Of a stretch of 64,000 nucleotides of DNA, positions 8,856 through 17,590 are shown piece by piece (positions within the stretch are counted from its first letter, which is position 1; each line of letters begins with the position of its first letter). Below the pieces are notes generated by a model, which did not search any database, had not been told where the DNA came from, and saw only the letters and a list, made by a program, of their open reading frames with translations. The position numbers were made by a program, and so were the translations under genes. This DNA comes from JBHOQX01 sp042408595 (GTDB lineage: Bacteria > Chloroflexota > Chloroflexia > Chloroflexales > Roseiflexaceae), in contig JBHOQX010000131.1 in assembly GCA_042408595.1 (NCBI GenBank), positions 1 through 64,000 on the forward strand, given 5' to 3'.

Positions 8856-10661
8856 ATGTGGAGAACACAGAAACGCTTCGCGCTCGCGCTCATTCTGGGG
8901 CTGCTTGGCGTGCTGCTGGCGGCCTGCGGCGGGCCGGCTGCCCCGGCGGGCACCGGAGCGACCGCCGCGCCCGGTGGGGGTGTGGCGACCGCCGCGCCCA
9001 GCGCCGGCGAGGCGACTGCCGCCCCGAGCGGTGAAGCCACTGCTGCCCCAAGCGGTGAAGCGACCGCCGCTCCGAGCACCGGCGGCGCGCCGCAGGGGAA
9101 CATCATCCGAATCAACCCCCGCGGCGGCACCTGGCCCGACACGCTCGACCCGCAGAAGGCCCAGATCTCGAACGAGATCGCCATTCTGCAATTCGCCTAC
9201 GAGGGCCTGACCCGCTTCGACAAAGACCTGAAGACCGTGCCGGCGGCGGCGGAGAAGTGGGAATACGCACCGGACGCCAAGACCGTCACCTTCCACCTGC
9301 GCGACGGCCTGAAGTACAGCGACGGCTCGCCGCTCACGGCGCAGGATTTCATCAACGCTGTCTACCGCGTGCTCTCGCCGATCAACCCGGGCGACTACCA
9401 GACATCGCTGGATATGATCGAGGGCGCCGACGCGATCATCAACACCGCCGTTCCGACCGACACCGCCAGGCTGCCGGAGCTGAACAAGCAGCTCGGCGTG
9501 ACCGCGCCGGACGACAAAACGCTGGTCTTCAAGCTCACCCGGCCAACCCCCTACTTCCACACGCTCGCCGCGCTCTGGGTGATGTACCCGGCGAAGCAGG
9601 AGTTAGTGGAGAAGGGCGGCGAGACGTGGTGGGAGCGCGCTGAGAACCAGGTCGGCAACGGCCCGTTCAAGTTCACCAAGATCGACCGCTCGGCCAACCT
9701 GATCGAGATGGCGGCGAACGAGACCTACTGGGCCGGCCGCCCGAAGCTCGACGGCATCCAGTTCAAGCTGATCTCCGACCCGGCGGTGGCGCTCCAGGCC
9801 TACAAGAACGGCGAGATCGACATCTTCCAGCCGGACCCGAACGACGTGCCGGCGATCAAAGCCGACCCGGCGCTCAGCGCGCAGTACATGGAGTCGCCCG
9901 GCGCCTGCACCGAGTCGTACGAACTGAACGTGACCACGCCGCCGTTCGACAACAAAAAGGTGCGCCAGGCGTTCGCCTACGGCTTCGACCGCGACGGCTA
10001 CATCCGCGACGCGCTGAAGGGCACCAGCATCAAGACGCTGACGTGGATACCGCCGGGCATCCCGGGCTACGAGCCGACCGACGCCTTCGATTACAACCCG
10101 GAGAAGGGCAGGCAACTGCTGGCCGAGGCCGGCTACCCGAACGGCCAGGGGCTGCCGGAGATCAAGTGGGCCTACAACAGCAGCAACGCAGCCAACCAGG
10201 CCCGGGTCGAGTACATCGTGCAGATGTACCAGAAGAGCCTGGGCGTGACGATCGTGCCCGATCCGATCGAAGGGACGACGCTCAACAACCTGCGCAAAGA
10301 GGTGGACACCCACCCGCAGATCATGGCGGGCGGCTGGTGCTCGGACTACCCCGACCCGCAGAACTGGCTGAGCCTGTTCTGGATCTCGGACACCGGCTTC
10401 GCGCACCAGATCGGCTACAAGAACGAGCAGGTGGACCAACTGCTGCAGCAGGCGGACGTGGAGATCAACCCGCAGAAGCGGCTGGACCTGTACGCTCAGG
10501 CGCAGCGGCTGATCATCGACGACCAGGCGTACATCATCCGCTCGAACAGCAAGAACTTCTTCCTGATCAAGGAGTATGTGAAGGGGATCGAGATGACCGC
10601 ACAGGACTCGGACGTTCCGGGCGGGACGACCGGCCTCTTCAACGTCACCCTGGCTCGCTAG
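8856..10661 (+). CDS. Peptide/oligopeptide ABC transporter substrate-binding lipoprotein
   Basis: A 601-residue family 5 (DppA/OppA-type) solute-binding protein. It has a lipoprotein signal ending LLAAC, then a low-complexity linker with repeated ATAAPSGE units. The mature domain has family landmarks: RGGTWPDTLDPQKA, AYEGLTRFDKDLKTVPAAAE, FHLRDGLKYSDGSPLTAQDF and VRQAFAYGFDRDGYI. It captures peptides or similar ligands outside the membrane and delivers them to the two permeases downstream. The ATG at 8856 has GGAGG nine bases upstream. A stem-loop separates it from the permeases, probably keeping the binding protein in excess. Confidence 0.92.
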   Translation: MWRTQKRFALALILGLLGVLLAACGGPAAPAGTGATAAPGGGVATAAPSAGEATAAPSGEATAAPSGEATAAPSTGGAPQGNIIRINPRGGTWPDTLDPQKAQISNEIAILQFAYEGLTRFDKDLKTVPAAAEKWEYAPDAKTVTFHLRDGLKYSDGSPLTAQDFINAVYRVLSPINPGDYQTSLDMIEGADAIINTAVPTDTARLPELNKQLGVTAPDDKTLVFKLTRPTPYFHTLAALWVMYPAKQELVEKGGETWWERAENQVGNGPFKFTKIDRSANLIEMAANETYWAGRPKLDGIQFKLISDPAVALQAYKNGEIDIFQPDPNDVPAIKADPALSAQYMESPGACTESYELNVTTPPFDNKKVRQAFAYGFDRDGYIRDALKGTSIKTLTWIPPGIPGYEPTDAFDYNPEKGRQLLAEAGYPNGQGLPEIKWAYNSSNAANQARVEYIVQMYQKSLGVTIVPDPIEGTTLNNLRKEVDTHPQIMAGGWCSDYPDPQNWLSLFWISDTGFAHQIGYKNEQVDQLLQQADVEINPQKRLDLYAQAQRLIIDDQAYIIRSNSKNFFLIKEYVKGIEMTAQDSDVPGGTTGLFNVTLAR

Positions 10662-10669
10662 CGGTCAGG

Positions 10670-10727
10670 GATCAGGGCGGGGCGCCGGGCGTCTGGCAAC
10701 ACCAGCGCCTCGCCCCGGCCCCTGATC
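10670..10727 (+). terminator. Stem-loop between binding protein and permease genes
   Basis: GATCAGGG (10670-10677) pairs with CCCTGATC (10720-10727), with further GC pairing inside. It starts nine bases after the binding-protein stop and lacks a T-run. It is probably a partial terminator or mRNA 3'-end stabiliser, as usual in such operons. Confidence 0.5.
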
Positions 10728-10899
10728 GGCAGCCGACGGGCAGCACGCGGGGCGTCCGGCCAGGCTCGCGGCGCCACCCGGCCGGCGCATCATCCGGCCA
10801 CCGGGGACACACCGCCCACCAAGCTCGCGCGCGCTATCTCCATACCGTGGGTGTTCCCGGCGGCTTCTCATCGATGGCATCGCGACGGAGCGCATTGCG

Positions 10900-11907
10900 A
10901 TGGCACGCTTCATCATCCGCCGCCTGCTGGCGGCCCTGCCGGTGCTGTTCTTCACGGCGCTGGTTACCTTCTTTCTGATGCACCAGGCGCCCGGCGGCCC
11001 GTTCGACAACGGCAAGCAGCAGGTGGATGCCGCGACCCGCCGGGCGCTGAACGCGCAGTTCGGCCTGGACAAGCCGCAGTATGTCAATCCGGCGGCGTTC
11101 TCCCGGCTCTGGAACGCGGGCGTGCGCAACCCCGTCACGCTCGGGCGGGCGTATCTCGACAGCCAGTTCGTCAACTACCTGGCCAACGCCGCCCGCGGCG
11201 ACCTCGGCCCCTCCTACCGGCAGCGCGGCAAACAGGTGCAGGACATCCTGGCCGAGCGCTGGCCCTACTCGCTCCGTCTCGGGCTGCTGGCCCTGGCCTT
11301 CGCCGTCGTCGTCGGCATCCCGCTGGGCGTGCTGGCGGCGCTGAAGCAGAACACGCCGCTGGACTACCTCAGCCTGTTCCTCGCCACGATCGGCGTCGCC
11401 GTGCCGACCTTCATCACCGGGCTGCTGGTGATCATCGTCTTCGGCACGCAGCTCAAGTGGATCGCGATCGCGAACAACGACTGGGACGCCTGGCGACCAT
11501 ACATCGCGCCGGCGCTGGTGCTCGGCTTCGCCACGATGTCATTCATCACCCGGCTGACGCGCACGGCCATGCTGGAGGTCAAACGGCAGGACTTCGTGCG
11601 GACGGCGCGGGCCAAGGGGATACACGAACGGCGCGTGGTCATCGGCCATATGCTGCGCAACGCGCTCATCCCGGTGGTGACGATCCTCGGCCCGGCGCTG
11701 GTGGACCTGATCACCGGCGCGGTGATCACCGAGTCGATCTTCGGCATCCCGGGCGTGGGCAACTATTTCGTCAACTCGATCTTTCAGCGCGATTATTCGA
11801 TGATTATGGGAACGACGCTGGTCTATGCCGCGCTGATCATTCTGGCGAATATGACCGTCGATCTGTCTTACGGCGTGCTCGACCCGCGCATCCGCCATCA
11901 GGGATGA
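10900..11907 (+). CDS. Peptide ABC transporter permease, DppB type
   Basis: A 335-residue inner-membrane permease. The N-terminus MARFIIRRLLAALPVLFF and the motif HQAPGGPFD are typical of DppB/OppB. Later come several membrane spans, the EAA-like loop FVRTARAKGIHERRVVIGHMLRNAL (in two parts), and ITESIFGIPGVGNYFVNSI. It forms the channel with the DppC-type partner at 12087. Start 10900 has GGAG upstream. No ATP-binding subunit is encoded nearby, so the importer must borrow ATPases from elsewhere. Confidence 0.93.
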   Translation: MARFIIRRLLAALPVLFFTALVTFFLMHQAPGGPFDNGKQQVDAATRRALNAQFGLDKPQYVNPAAFSRLWNAGVRNPVTLGRAYLDSQFVNYLANAARGDLGPSYRQRGKQVQDILAERWPYSLRLGLLALAFAVVVGIPLGVLAALKQNTPLDYLSLFLATIGVAVPTFITGLLVIIVFGTQLKWIAIANNDWDAWRPYIAPALVLGFATMSFITRLTRTAMLEVKRQDFVRTARAKGIHERRVVIGHMLRNALIPVVTILGPALVDLITGAVITESIFGIPGVGNYFVNSIFQRDYSMIMGTTLVYAALIILANMTVDLSYGVLDPRIRHQG

Positions 11908-12086
11908 TCCAGGTGCTGAGAAGCTGTTGAAACGGGGAGGTTTGACAGGTGCCATCCGTCATGTTTGCCGCCGCGTGGTCGCTGGCGGAGCAGGATGTCT
12001 TCTGGGGGGGCCAACGGCCCCCACCGCCGCCGCGGCGAGTGTTTCAGACTGCCGCTGAGGGCTGGCCTCTGAGAAAGGTGAACGCG

Positions 12087-13100
12087 ATGGCAACCTCGGC
12101 AACGGACCTCGGCGCGCGGGCCGATCGGCCGGGCGCGCCCGAGCGACGGGCGCGCGGCCTGTGGAGCGACGCCGGGCGCCGGCTGCGCCGCAACCGCGCG
12201 GCGCTGGCGGGCATCGTCTTCATCCTGCTGCTCGTCGTGATCGCGGTTGCCGCCCCGCTGATCGCCCCACACGACCCGCTGCAAATCTACCCCGGCCAGG
12301 CCTACCGCCAGGCGGCCTGGGTGCAGACGCCCGACCGGCCGGCCGTCAGCGGCACGTGGGAGTTCCCGCTCGGCACCGACGCCGTGGGCCGCGACGTGCT
12401 CAGCCGCCTGGTCTACGGCACGCGCACCTCGCTGGTCGTCGGCTTTATCCCGATGCTGATCACCGTCTTCATCGGCACGGTAGTCGGGCTGACGGCCGGG
12501 TATGTCGGCGGCGCGGTCGATAACCTGCTGATGCGTTTCACCGATTTTGTCGCCTCGTTCCCGGCGTTCCTGCTGTTCATCATTGTGATGGCGACGCTGC
12601 GCGACACGCCGATCGGGCGCTTCTGGAACGGGTTCCTGATCCTGTTCGCGGCGCTGGCGATCGTCAGTTGGGTGGGCGTGGCCCGGCTGGTGCGCAGCCA
12701 GGTGCTCTCGCTGCGCGAGAAGGAGTTCGTCGAGGCGGCGCGGGCGATCGGCTCGAGCAACGCGCGGATCGTCCTGCGCCACATCCTGCCGAACACGCTC
12801 GGGCCGATGATCGTCGCCGGCGCGCTGATCATCCCCGGCGCGATCATCACCGAAGCGGTGCTGTCGTTCCTCGGCATCGGCCTGCGCCCGGCCACACAGG
12901 CGCTCGCCAGCGACGGGACGCTCTCGATGAACTCGCTGTTTCCGGTGAGTTGGGGCAACATGATCCTGGATGGCCGCGCCGCGATCAACTCGCAGCCCTG
13001 GCTGCTGATCGCCCCGGCGATCGCGATCGCCCTGATCACCCTCGCCTTCACCTTCATCGGCGACGGCCTGCGCGATGCGCTCGATCCCAGGTCCGAATGA
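12087..13100 (+). CDS. Peptide ABC transporter permease, DppC type
   Basis: A 337-residue permease and partner of the preceding gene. Landmarks are the N-terminal span after RLRRNRAALAGIVFILLL, PHDPLQIYPG, FPLGTDAVGRDVLSRLVYGTR (split), the EAA loop FVEAARAIGSSNARIVLRHI, and LSFLGIGLRP. Start 12087 is chosen for AAAGGTG at 12074-12080; the open frame upstream (from 11949) is GC-hairpin spacer. The 180-bp spacer before it holds a GGGGGCC/GGCCCCC inverted repeat near 12005. No dppD/dppF-type gene follows. Confidence 0.93.
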   Translation: MATSATDLGARADRPGAPERRARGLWSDAGRRLRRNRAALAGIVFILLLVVIAVAAPLIAPHDPLQIYPGQAYRQAAWVQTPDRPAVSGTWEFPLGTDAVGRDVLSRLVYGTRTSLVVGFIPMLITVFIGTVVGLTAGYVGGAVDNLLMRFTDFVASFPAFLLFIIVMATLRDTPIGRFWNGFLILFAALAIVSWVGVARLVRSQVLSLREKEFVEAARAIGSSNARIVLRHILPNTLGPMIVAGALIIPGAIITEAVLSFLGIGLRPATQALASDGTLSMNSLFPVSWGNMILDGRAAINSQPWLLIAPAIAIALITLAFTFIGDGLRDALDPRSE

Positions 13101-13324
13101 CCGGACGGACACGGTCGCCCGCAGCGCGGGCGGTGTGGCGGGCCGCCCGCCACGCGGTTCTTTGTGGGCGCGCCCACGCGCTTTAGCGGTGGGTGACTGA
13201 CTTGACAGCCTCCCCGGCTTGTGGTACAAGCGTCGCCACACGCAAGCTCGCATCGTTCAGCCCATGACGTGCCTGAGGCTGGCGCGCGCCGGCCCTTGAG
13301 GGCGCCATGCCCGCGCCCTGAAAG

Positions 13325-14371
13325 ATGCTGCCTATGACCCGCCCCGCCCGCCGGCGGCTCGCGCTGCTGGCGCTGGTCTGCGCCGGGGTGCTCGGCGCCG
13401 TTGCCTGCACCCCCGCCCGTTCAACCCCGCCCGCTGGCGACCGCTGGCCCCAGAGGACTGCGCCGCGCTCCGTCGCGCTTCCGCCGCTCGCCCAATTCGC
13501 GCCGCCCGCCACCGCATGGCGCGCCGCCGCGCCGCCCGCCGCGCCGCTGGACCCGGCGCTCCGGGCGCTGGCCGGCCTTCCCGCACCCGCCGGCCCGCCG
13601 CTCGATTTTGTGGCGCCGAACTATGGCTTGCCGGCGGGCGCGTTGCCGCCCGCTGCCCTGCCGGTCGCGCGCATCCCCGGCGACGGCCCATGGATGCCCG
13701 GCGCGCGGATCGCGCAGACCGAGCGGCTCGACCTCTACCTCGGCAAGCAGAGCTTCGCACCGGAGCAGGTCGCTGCACTGGCGCCGCAGATCGAGCAGGC
13801 GCTGCGCGACGGTGAGGCGCGCTTCGGCGAACGGCTGGAGCGGCGGGTCTCGCTCGCCTTCTATCGCTACGCCTTCGGTGACGGGGCGCGCGGCCTGGCC
13901 TTCACCGACGAGCGCCGCGCCGAACTCTACTTCTTCCCGTTCGACGACCCCGCCCGCGCCGTGACGGTCGCGGCCCACGAGCTTGGGCATATGCTCGAAG
14001 CGCAGCGCTACGGCGACGACGCACAGCGCCGTGCCGACACGATCCTGCTGGAAGGGATGGCGACCTGGATCGCCGCCGACCGCTGGCTGCCGATGTGCGG
14101 CGCGGCAAGCTGGCGCGAGCGCGCCCGCCAGTTGCAGCGCGCCGGCATCCCGCTGCGGCTGCTCACCGCCGAGCGCGCCGGCACGAACCAGGCCTACGAG
14201 ATGTGGGCCTCGTTTGTCGATTTCCTGGCCGAGCGCTACGGCTGGGAGAAGCTGGATGCGCTCTACCGCAGCGGGCGCGGGCGGGCGCCCGGCTCGTCGG
14301 ACTACCGGGGCGTGCTCGGCAAATCGCTGGACGACGTGGCGGACGAGTGGCGGGCGTGGGCGGGCGGATAG
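13325..14371 (+). CDS. Putative lipoprotein metallopeptidase (HELGH motif)
   Basis: A 348-residue secreted lipoprotein. The signal peptide (to about residue 28) ends GAVAC, fitting a lipobox. A Pro/Ala-rich linker follows. The catalytic-looking region has VAAHELGHMLEAQRYG, a HExxH zinc motif, then LLEGMATWIAADRW, whose Glu could be the third ligand as in peptidase MA-like gluzincins. Further on are NQAYEMWASFVDFLAERYGW and LGKSLDDVADEWRAW, typical of that fold. It probably acts on protein outside the membrane; the substrate is unknown. The ATG at 13325 or at 13334 may be used. It is convergent with the aldehyde dehydrogenase. Confidence 0.75.
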   Translation: MLPMTRPARRRLALLALVCAGVLGAVACTPARSTPPAGDRWPQRTAPRSVALPPLAQFAPPATAWRAAAPPAAPLDPALRALAGLPAPAGPPLDFVAPNYGLPAGALPPAALPVARIPGDGPWMPGARIAQTERLDLYLGKQSFAPEQVAALAPQIEQALRDGEARFGERLERRVSLAFYRYAFGDGARGLAFTDERRAELYFFPFDDPARAVTVAAHELGHMLEAQRYGDDAQRRADTILLEGMATWIAADRWLPMCGAASWRERARQLQRAGIPLRLLTAERAGTNQAYEMWASFVDFLAERYGWEKLDALYRSGRGRAPGSSDYRGVLGKSLDDVADEWRAWAGG

Positions 14372-14398
14372 GTGAGCGTGCAGCGTGCAACGTGCAGC

Positions 14399-14440
14399 GT
14401 GCAGCACGCAACGTGCAACGTTGGACGTTGCGTGCTGCAC
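14399..14440. terminator. Perfect 16-bp inverted repeat between convergent genes
   Basis: Arms 14399-14414 and 14425-14440 match exactly (GTGCAGCACGCAACGT and complement). They are preceded by alternating CGTGCAGC and CGTGCAAC words from 14377. The position between two convergent stops (14371 and 14449) suggests a bidirectional terminator made from word repeats; there is no T-run. Confidence 0.55.
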
Positions 14441-14448
14441 ATTGCGCT

Positions 14449-15882
14449 TCAGGACAGGTTGATCACCAGCAGCTTCGGCTCGGTCATCTCGTCGATGGCG
14501 TAGCGCAGCCCCTCGCGCCCGAAGCCGGAGGCCTTCACGCCGCCGTAGGGCATCGGGTCGAGCCGCCAGGTCGGCACCTCGTTCACCATCAGCCCGCCGA
14601 CCTCCAGGACATCGAAGGCGCGGAAGATGCGCCGCACGTCGTTGGTGAACAGCCCGGCCTGCAAGCCGAACTCGCTGTCGTTCACCGCCGCCAGCGCCTG
14701 CTCGAAGTCATCGTAGGTCTGCAGCGTCACGACCGGCGCGAAGACCTCCTGACAGTTGACCTTCAGCTTCGGCCCGGCCTTCACCACCACCGTCGGCGCG
14801 ACGACCGACCCCTGCACCTCGCCGCCGATCAGCACCTCCGCCCCCGCGTCGCGCGCCTCGGCCAGCCAGGCCGCCACCCGCTCGGCGTCGCGGCGGCTGA
14901 TCAGCGAGCTCAGGTCGGCTTGCTCGTCCAGCGGCGGGCCGACGCGCAGGGCGCGCACCTTCGGCACGAACGAGTCCATGAACTCCTCGTAGGCCGGAGC
15001 GTGGACGAAGATGCGCTGCACGCTGATGCAACTCTGCCCGGCGTACGAGAAGCCGCCGACGACACAGCGCTCCGCGGCAAACGGCAGGTTCGCGTCCGAA
15101 TGGACGATGCAGCCGGCGTTGCCGCCCAGTTCCAGCACCACCTTCTTGCGCCCGGCGCGGGCTTTCAGCCCCCAGCCGACGCCGGGCGAGCCGGTGAACG
15201 ACAGCATCTTGAAGCGCTCATCCTCGACCAGCGGCGCGGCGTGCTCGGTGTCCAGCGGCAGGACACTCAGCCCCTCGGCCGGCCAGCCGGCCTGGTAGAC
15301 GATCTCGGCCAGCTTCAGCGCCGAGACCGGCGTCTGCGGCGCGGGCTTGAGCACGACCGGGCAGCCGGCGGCGAGCGCCGGGGCGAGCTTGTGTGCGACC
15401 AGGTTCAAGGGAAAGTTGAACGGCGTGATCGCCGCGATCGGGCCGATCGGGAAACGGCGGACGATCGCCTCGCGCCCCTCGCCACCCGGCGCAGCATCCA
15501 GCCGCAGCGCCTCGTCGCGCGGGCGGGTCGCCTCGTCGGCGGCGGCGGCGAAGGTGATGACGCTGCGACCGACCTCGGCGCGCGCCTGTTTGATCGGCTT
15601 GCCGGCCTCCAGCGCAATGGTGCGCGCCAGTTCTTCGGCGCGGGCGGCGATGGCGCCGGAGACCGCCCGCAGGATGGACGCGCGCCGGTGCGACGGAAGC
15701 CCGCGCGTCGTCGCAAAGCCGCGGGCGGCAGCCTCGATGGCCTGCTCCAGGTCGTCCGGGCCGGCGCGGTGGACGACCGCCACCGGCGCGCCATCGTAGG
15801 GGCAGGCGACGGTGGAGGGCCGGCCAGCCCGCCGCGCACCGGCCAGCCAGAAGCGATACTCGGGAAGGTCGGTCGGCGTCAT
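14449..15882 (-). CDS. Aldehyde dehydrogenase (NAD(P)-dependent)
   Basis: A 477-residue aldehyde dehydrogenase superfamily member that oxidises an aldehyde to an acid (or acyl-CoA) with NAD(P). The active site is intact: Asn156 in TPFNFPLN, Glu251 in VLELGGNAG, Cys285 in AGQSCISVQR. The C-terminal NEVPTWRLDPMPYGGVKASG block resembles the glyceraldehyde-3-phosphate (GapN)/lactaldehyde dehydrogenase branch; the exact substrate is not readable. Start 15882 has AAGGAGTCCGCA upstream. It is on the same strand as the RNA-repair genes but 270 bp away, so probably separate. Confidence 0.92.
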   Translation of the reverse strand: MTPTDLPEYRFWLAGARRAGRPSTVACPYDGAPVAVVHRAGPDDLEQAIEAAARGFATTRGLPSHRRASILRAVSGAIAARAEELARTIALEAGKPIKQARAEVGRSVITFAAAADEATRPRDEALRLDAAPGGEGREAIVRRFPIGPIAAITPFNFPLNLVAHKLAPALAAGCPVVLKPAPQTPVSALKLAEIVYQAGWPAEGLSVLPLDTEHAAPLVEDERFKMLSFTGSPGVGWGLKARAGRKKVVLELGGNAGCIVHSDANLPFAAERCVVGGFSYAGQSCISVQRIFVHAPAYEEFMDSFVPKVRALRVGPPLDEQADLSSLISRRDAERVAAWLAEARDAGAEVLIGGEVQGSVVAPTVVVKAGPKLKVNCQEVFAPVVTLQTYDDFEQALAAVNDSEFGLQAGLFTNDVRRIFRAFDVLEVGGLMVNEVPTWRLDPMPYGGVKASGFGREGLRYAIDEMTEPKLLVINLS

Positions 15883-16013
15883 TGCGGACTCCTTGTGTGA
15901 TTAAGGCCTGAGGATGGCGCACGGCGCCAGGACGGAGGGCCGGCGATCGAGCACAGCCACCCGGCCGTCAGCCCCTTTTTAGCCCCTGCTCGCGCCACGT
16001 GCGCTCAGGGTTG

Positions 16014-16108
16014 GGAGATCGCCAGCAGACGTGGCTATTGTAGCACTCCAGCGGGCGAACGCGCAGACCGGGGGCCATGCCGCTGGAGATCGCCGGCAGA
16101 CGCGGCTC
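16014..16108. repeat. Direct repeat pair downstream of hen1
   Basis: GGAGATCGCC(A/G)GCAGACG(T/C)GGCT occurs at about 16014 and 16085, 71 bp apart, with two mismatches. It lies in the spacer between hen1 and the aldehyde dehydrogenase. Function unknown. Confidence 0.6.
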
Positions 16109-16148
16109 TTACCGCACAGGGGAGGTGTGGCCGACGGCGACGGCGCGG

Positions 16149-17555
16149 TCACGGCTGGCGGTGAAACACGGCCAGCTGGCTCGGCGCGCCGGCCTCTGGA
16201 TCGTCCGGCCCGACCGGCTCGACGGCGACCTGGTAGCCATAGACCTGGCCCACGGCTTCGGCCCAGCGCCGGAACTCCGCGCGCGTCCATTCGAAGCGGT
16301 GATCGGCGTGGCGCAACGCGCCGGCCGCGAGCGTCGGGAAGCGCACGTTGTATTCAGCATTCGGTGTGGTGAGCACCACATATCTGGGGCGGGCCGCCTC
16401 GAACAGCACACGCTGGAAGGCCGCGATCCGCGCCGGGTCGAGGTGCTCGATCACCTCCACGACCGCCGCGGCATCGAAGCCGCTCAGCCGCGTGTCGCGG
16501 TACAGCAGCGAGCCCTGGATCAGCGTCAGACGCTGCGCCTGCGCGGGCGGCAGCCGGTCGAGGCGCAGCCGCTCGCGGGCGGTTTCCAGCGCGCGGTAGG
16601 CGACATCCATCCCCAGAATACGCTCAAATTGGGGATCGGCAAGGAGCAGGCGGAGCAGCCGCCCCTCGCCACAGCCGAGATCAAGCACGGAGCGCGCACC
16701 CGACTCGCGCAGCTTCGCCAGCACCGCCGCGAGCCGCTGATCGTGCAGGCTCGTCCGCGGCTCCGGTGCTACGGCGGCCTCCGGTTCCGGCTCGTCCTCC
16801 TCAGCGGCGCCCTCTTCGACGACAAGACGCGCGAGCGCCGCGCGCACCAGCCGCTGGCGCTTCAGGTAGCGTGCGGTGATGAATGCCCGCTCAGGATGCG
16901 CTGCCAGCCATCCCTCGCCGCGGCGCAATAATTTTTCCAGTTCATCTTCACCGAAGTAGTAGTGCTTGGTCACATCGAGCACCGGGATGAGCACATACAG
17001 GTGCGAGAGCAGGTCGCTCAGGCGCAGCGTGCCGCGCAGCGCCAGCGAGATGATGCTGCTCGTGCCCCATTCGGGGAACTGCGGATCGAGTGGATGTTCG
17101 CCGATCTCGACCTCGTAGCCGAGCGGCGCAAACAGCCGATGGATGCTGTCCGCGCCGCCACGCACCGGGATGGCCGGCAGCCGCGCTTCGAGTGGAATCG
17201 GCGTCACGGCAAGCTCCGGCCGTTCGCGGCTCCGCCCGTTCAGCGCCGACCCGAACACCTCGGCGATCGCAACGCTCATGAAGGATGAAGCGACATACGG
17301 GCGGTCGTTCACGTATTGGTCGAGCAGGCCGCTCGCTCCCGTATGGCGACTCGCCTCGCTGCGTCCGCGCACCAACGCGACCGGATCGATGTCGAGCAGC
17401 AGCGCCACGGTGCAGCGTGCGGGCGTCGCCTCCGGATAGAGGACGTGCGCCTTGCCGAAACTCAGGTCGAAAGCCTGCGCCCGCGCCGGGTTCTTGCCCA
17501 GCAGATAGCCCAGGTCGGTGGCGGGGGAGTAGGTTGTGGTGATGGTCAGGAGCAT
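16149..17555 (-). CDS. hen1: 3'-terminal RNA ribose 2'-O-methyltransferase Hen1
   Basis: A 468-residue bacterial Hen1. It methylates the 2'-OH at an RNA 3' end during repair, marking the junction so ribotoxins cannot cut it again. The N-terminal ~240 residues form the bacterial Hen1 N domain (LLTITTTYSPATDLGYLLGK, KHYYFGEDELEKLL), which in studied systems binds and activates the Pnkp ligase. After an acidic linker (about 248-266) comes the SAM-dependent methyltransferase: SAM loop DLGCGEGRL (292-300) and the Hen1 metal site E367-x2-E370-H371 with H419 in HRFEWTRAEF. All key residues are present. It starts 36 bp after the pnkp stop, so it is cotranscribed with it. Confidence 0.95.
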   Translation of the reverse strand: MLLTITTTYSPATDLGYLLGKNPARAQAFDLSFGKAHVLYPEATPARCTVALLLDIDPVALVRGRSEASRHTGASGLLDQYVNDRPYVASSFMSVAIAEVFGSALNGRSRERPELAVTPIPLEARLPAIPVRGGADSIHRLFAPLGYEVEIGEHPLDPQFPEWGTSSIISLALRGTLRLSDLLSHLYVLIPVLDVTKHYYFGEDELEKLLRRGEGWLAAHPERAFITARYLKRQRLVRAALARLVVEEGAAEEDEPEPEAAVAPEPRTSLHDQRLAAVLAKLRESGARSVLDLGCGEGRLLRLLLADPQFERILGMDVAYRALETARERLRLDRLPPAQAQRLTLIQGSLLYRDTRLSGFDAAAVVEVIEHLDPARIAAFQRVLFEAARPRYVVLTTPNAEYNVRFPTLAAGALRHADHRFEWTRAEFRRWAEAVGQVYGYQVAVEPVGPDDPEAGAPSQLAVFHRQP

Positions 17556-17590
17556 GGCGTACCAACGCGAACAACCAACAAACGCTCCAC

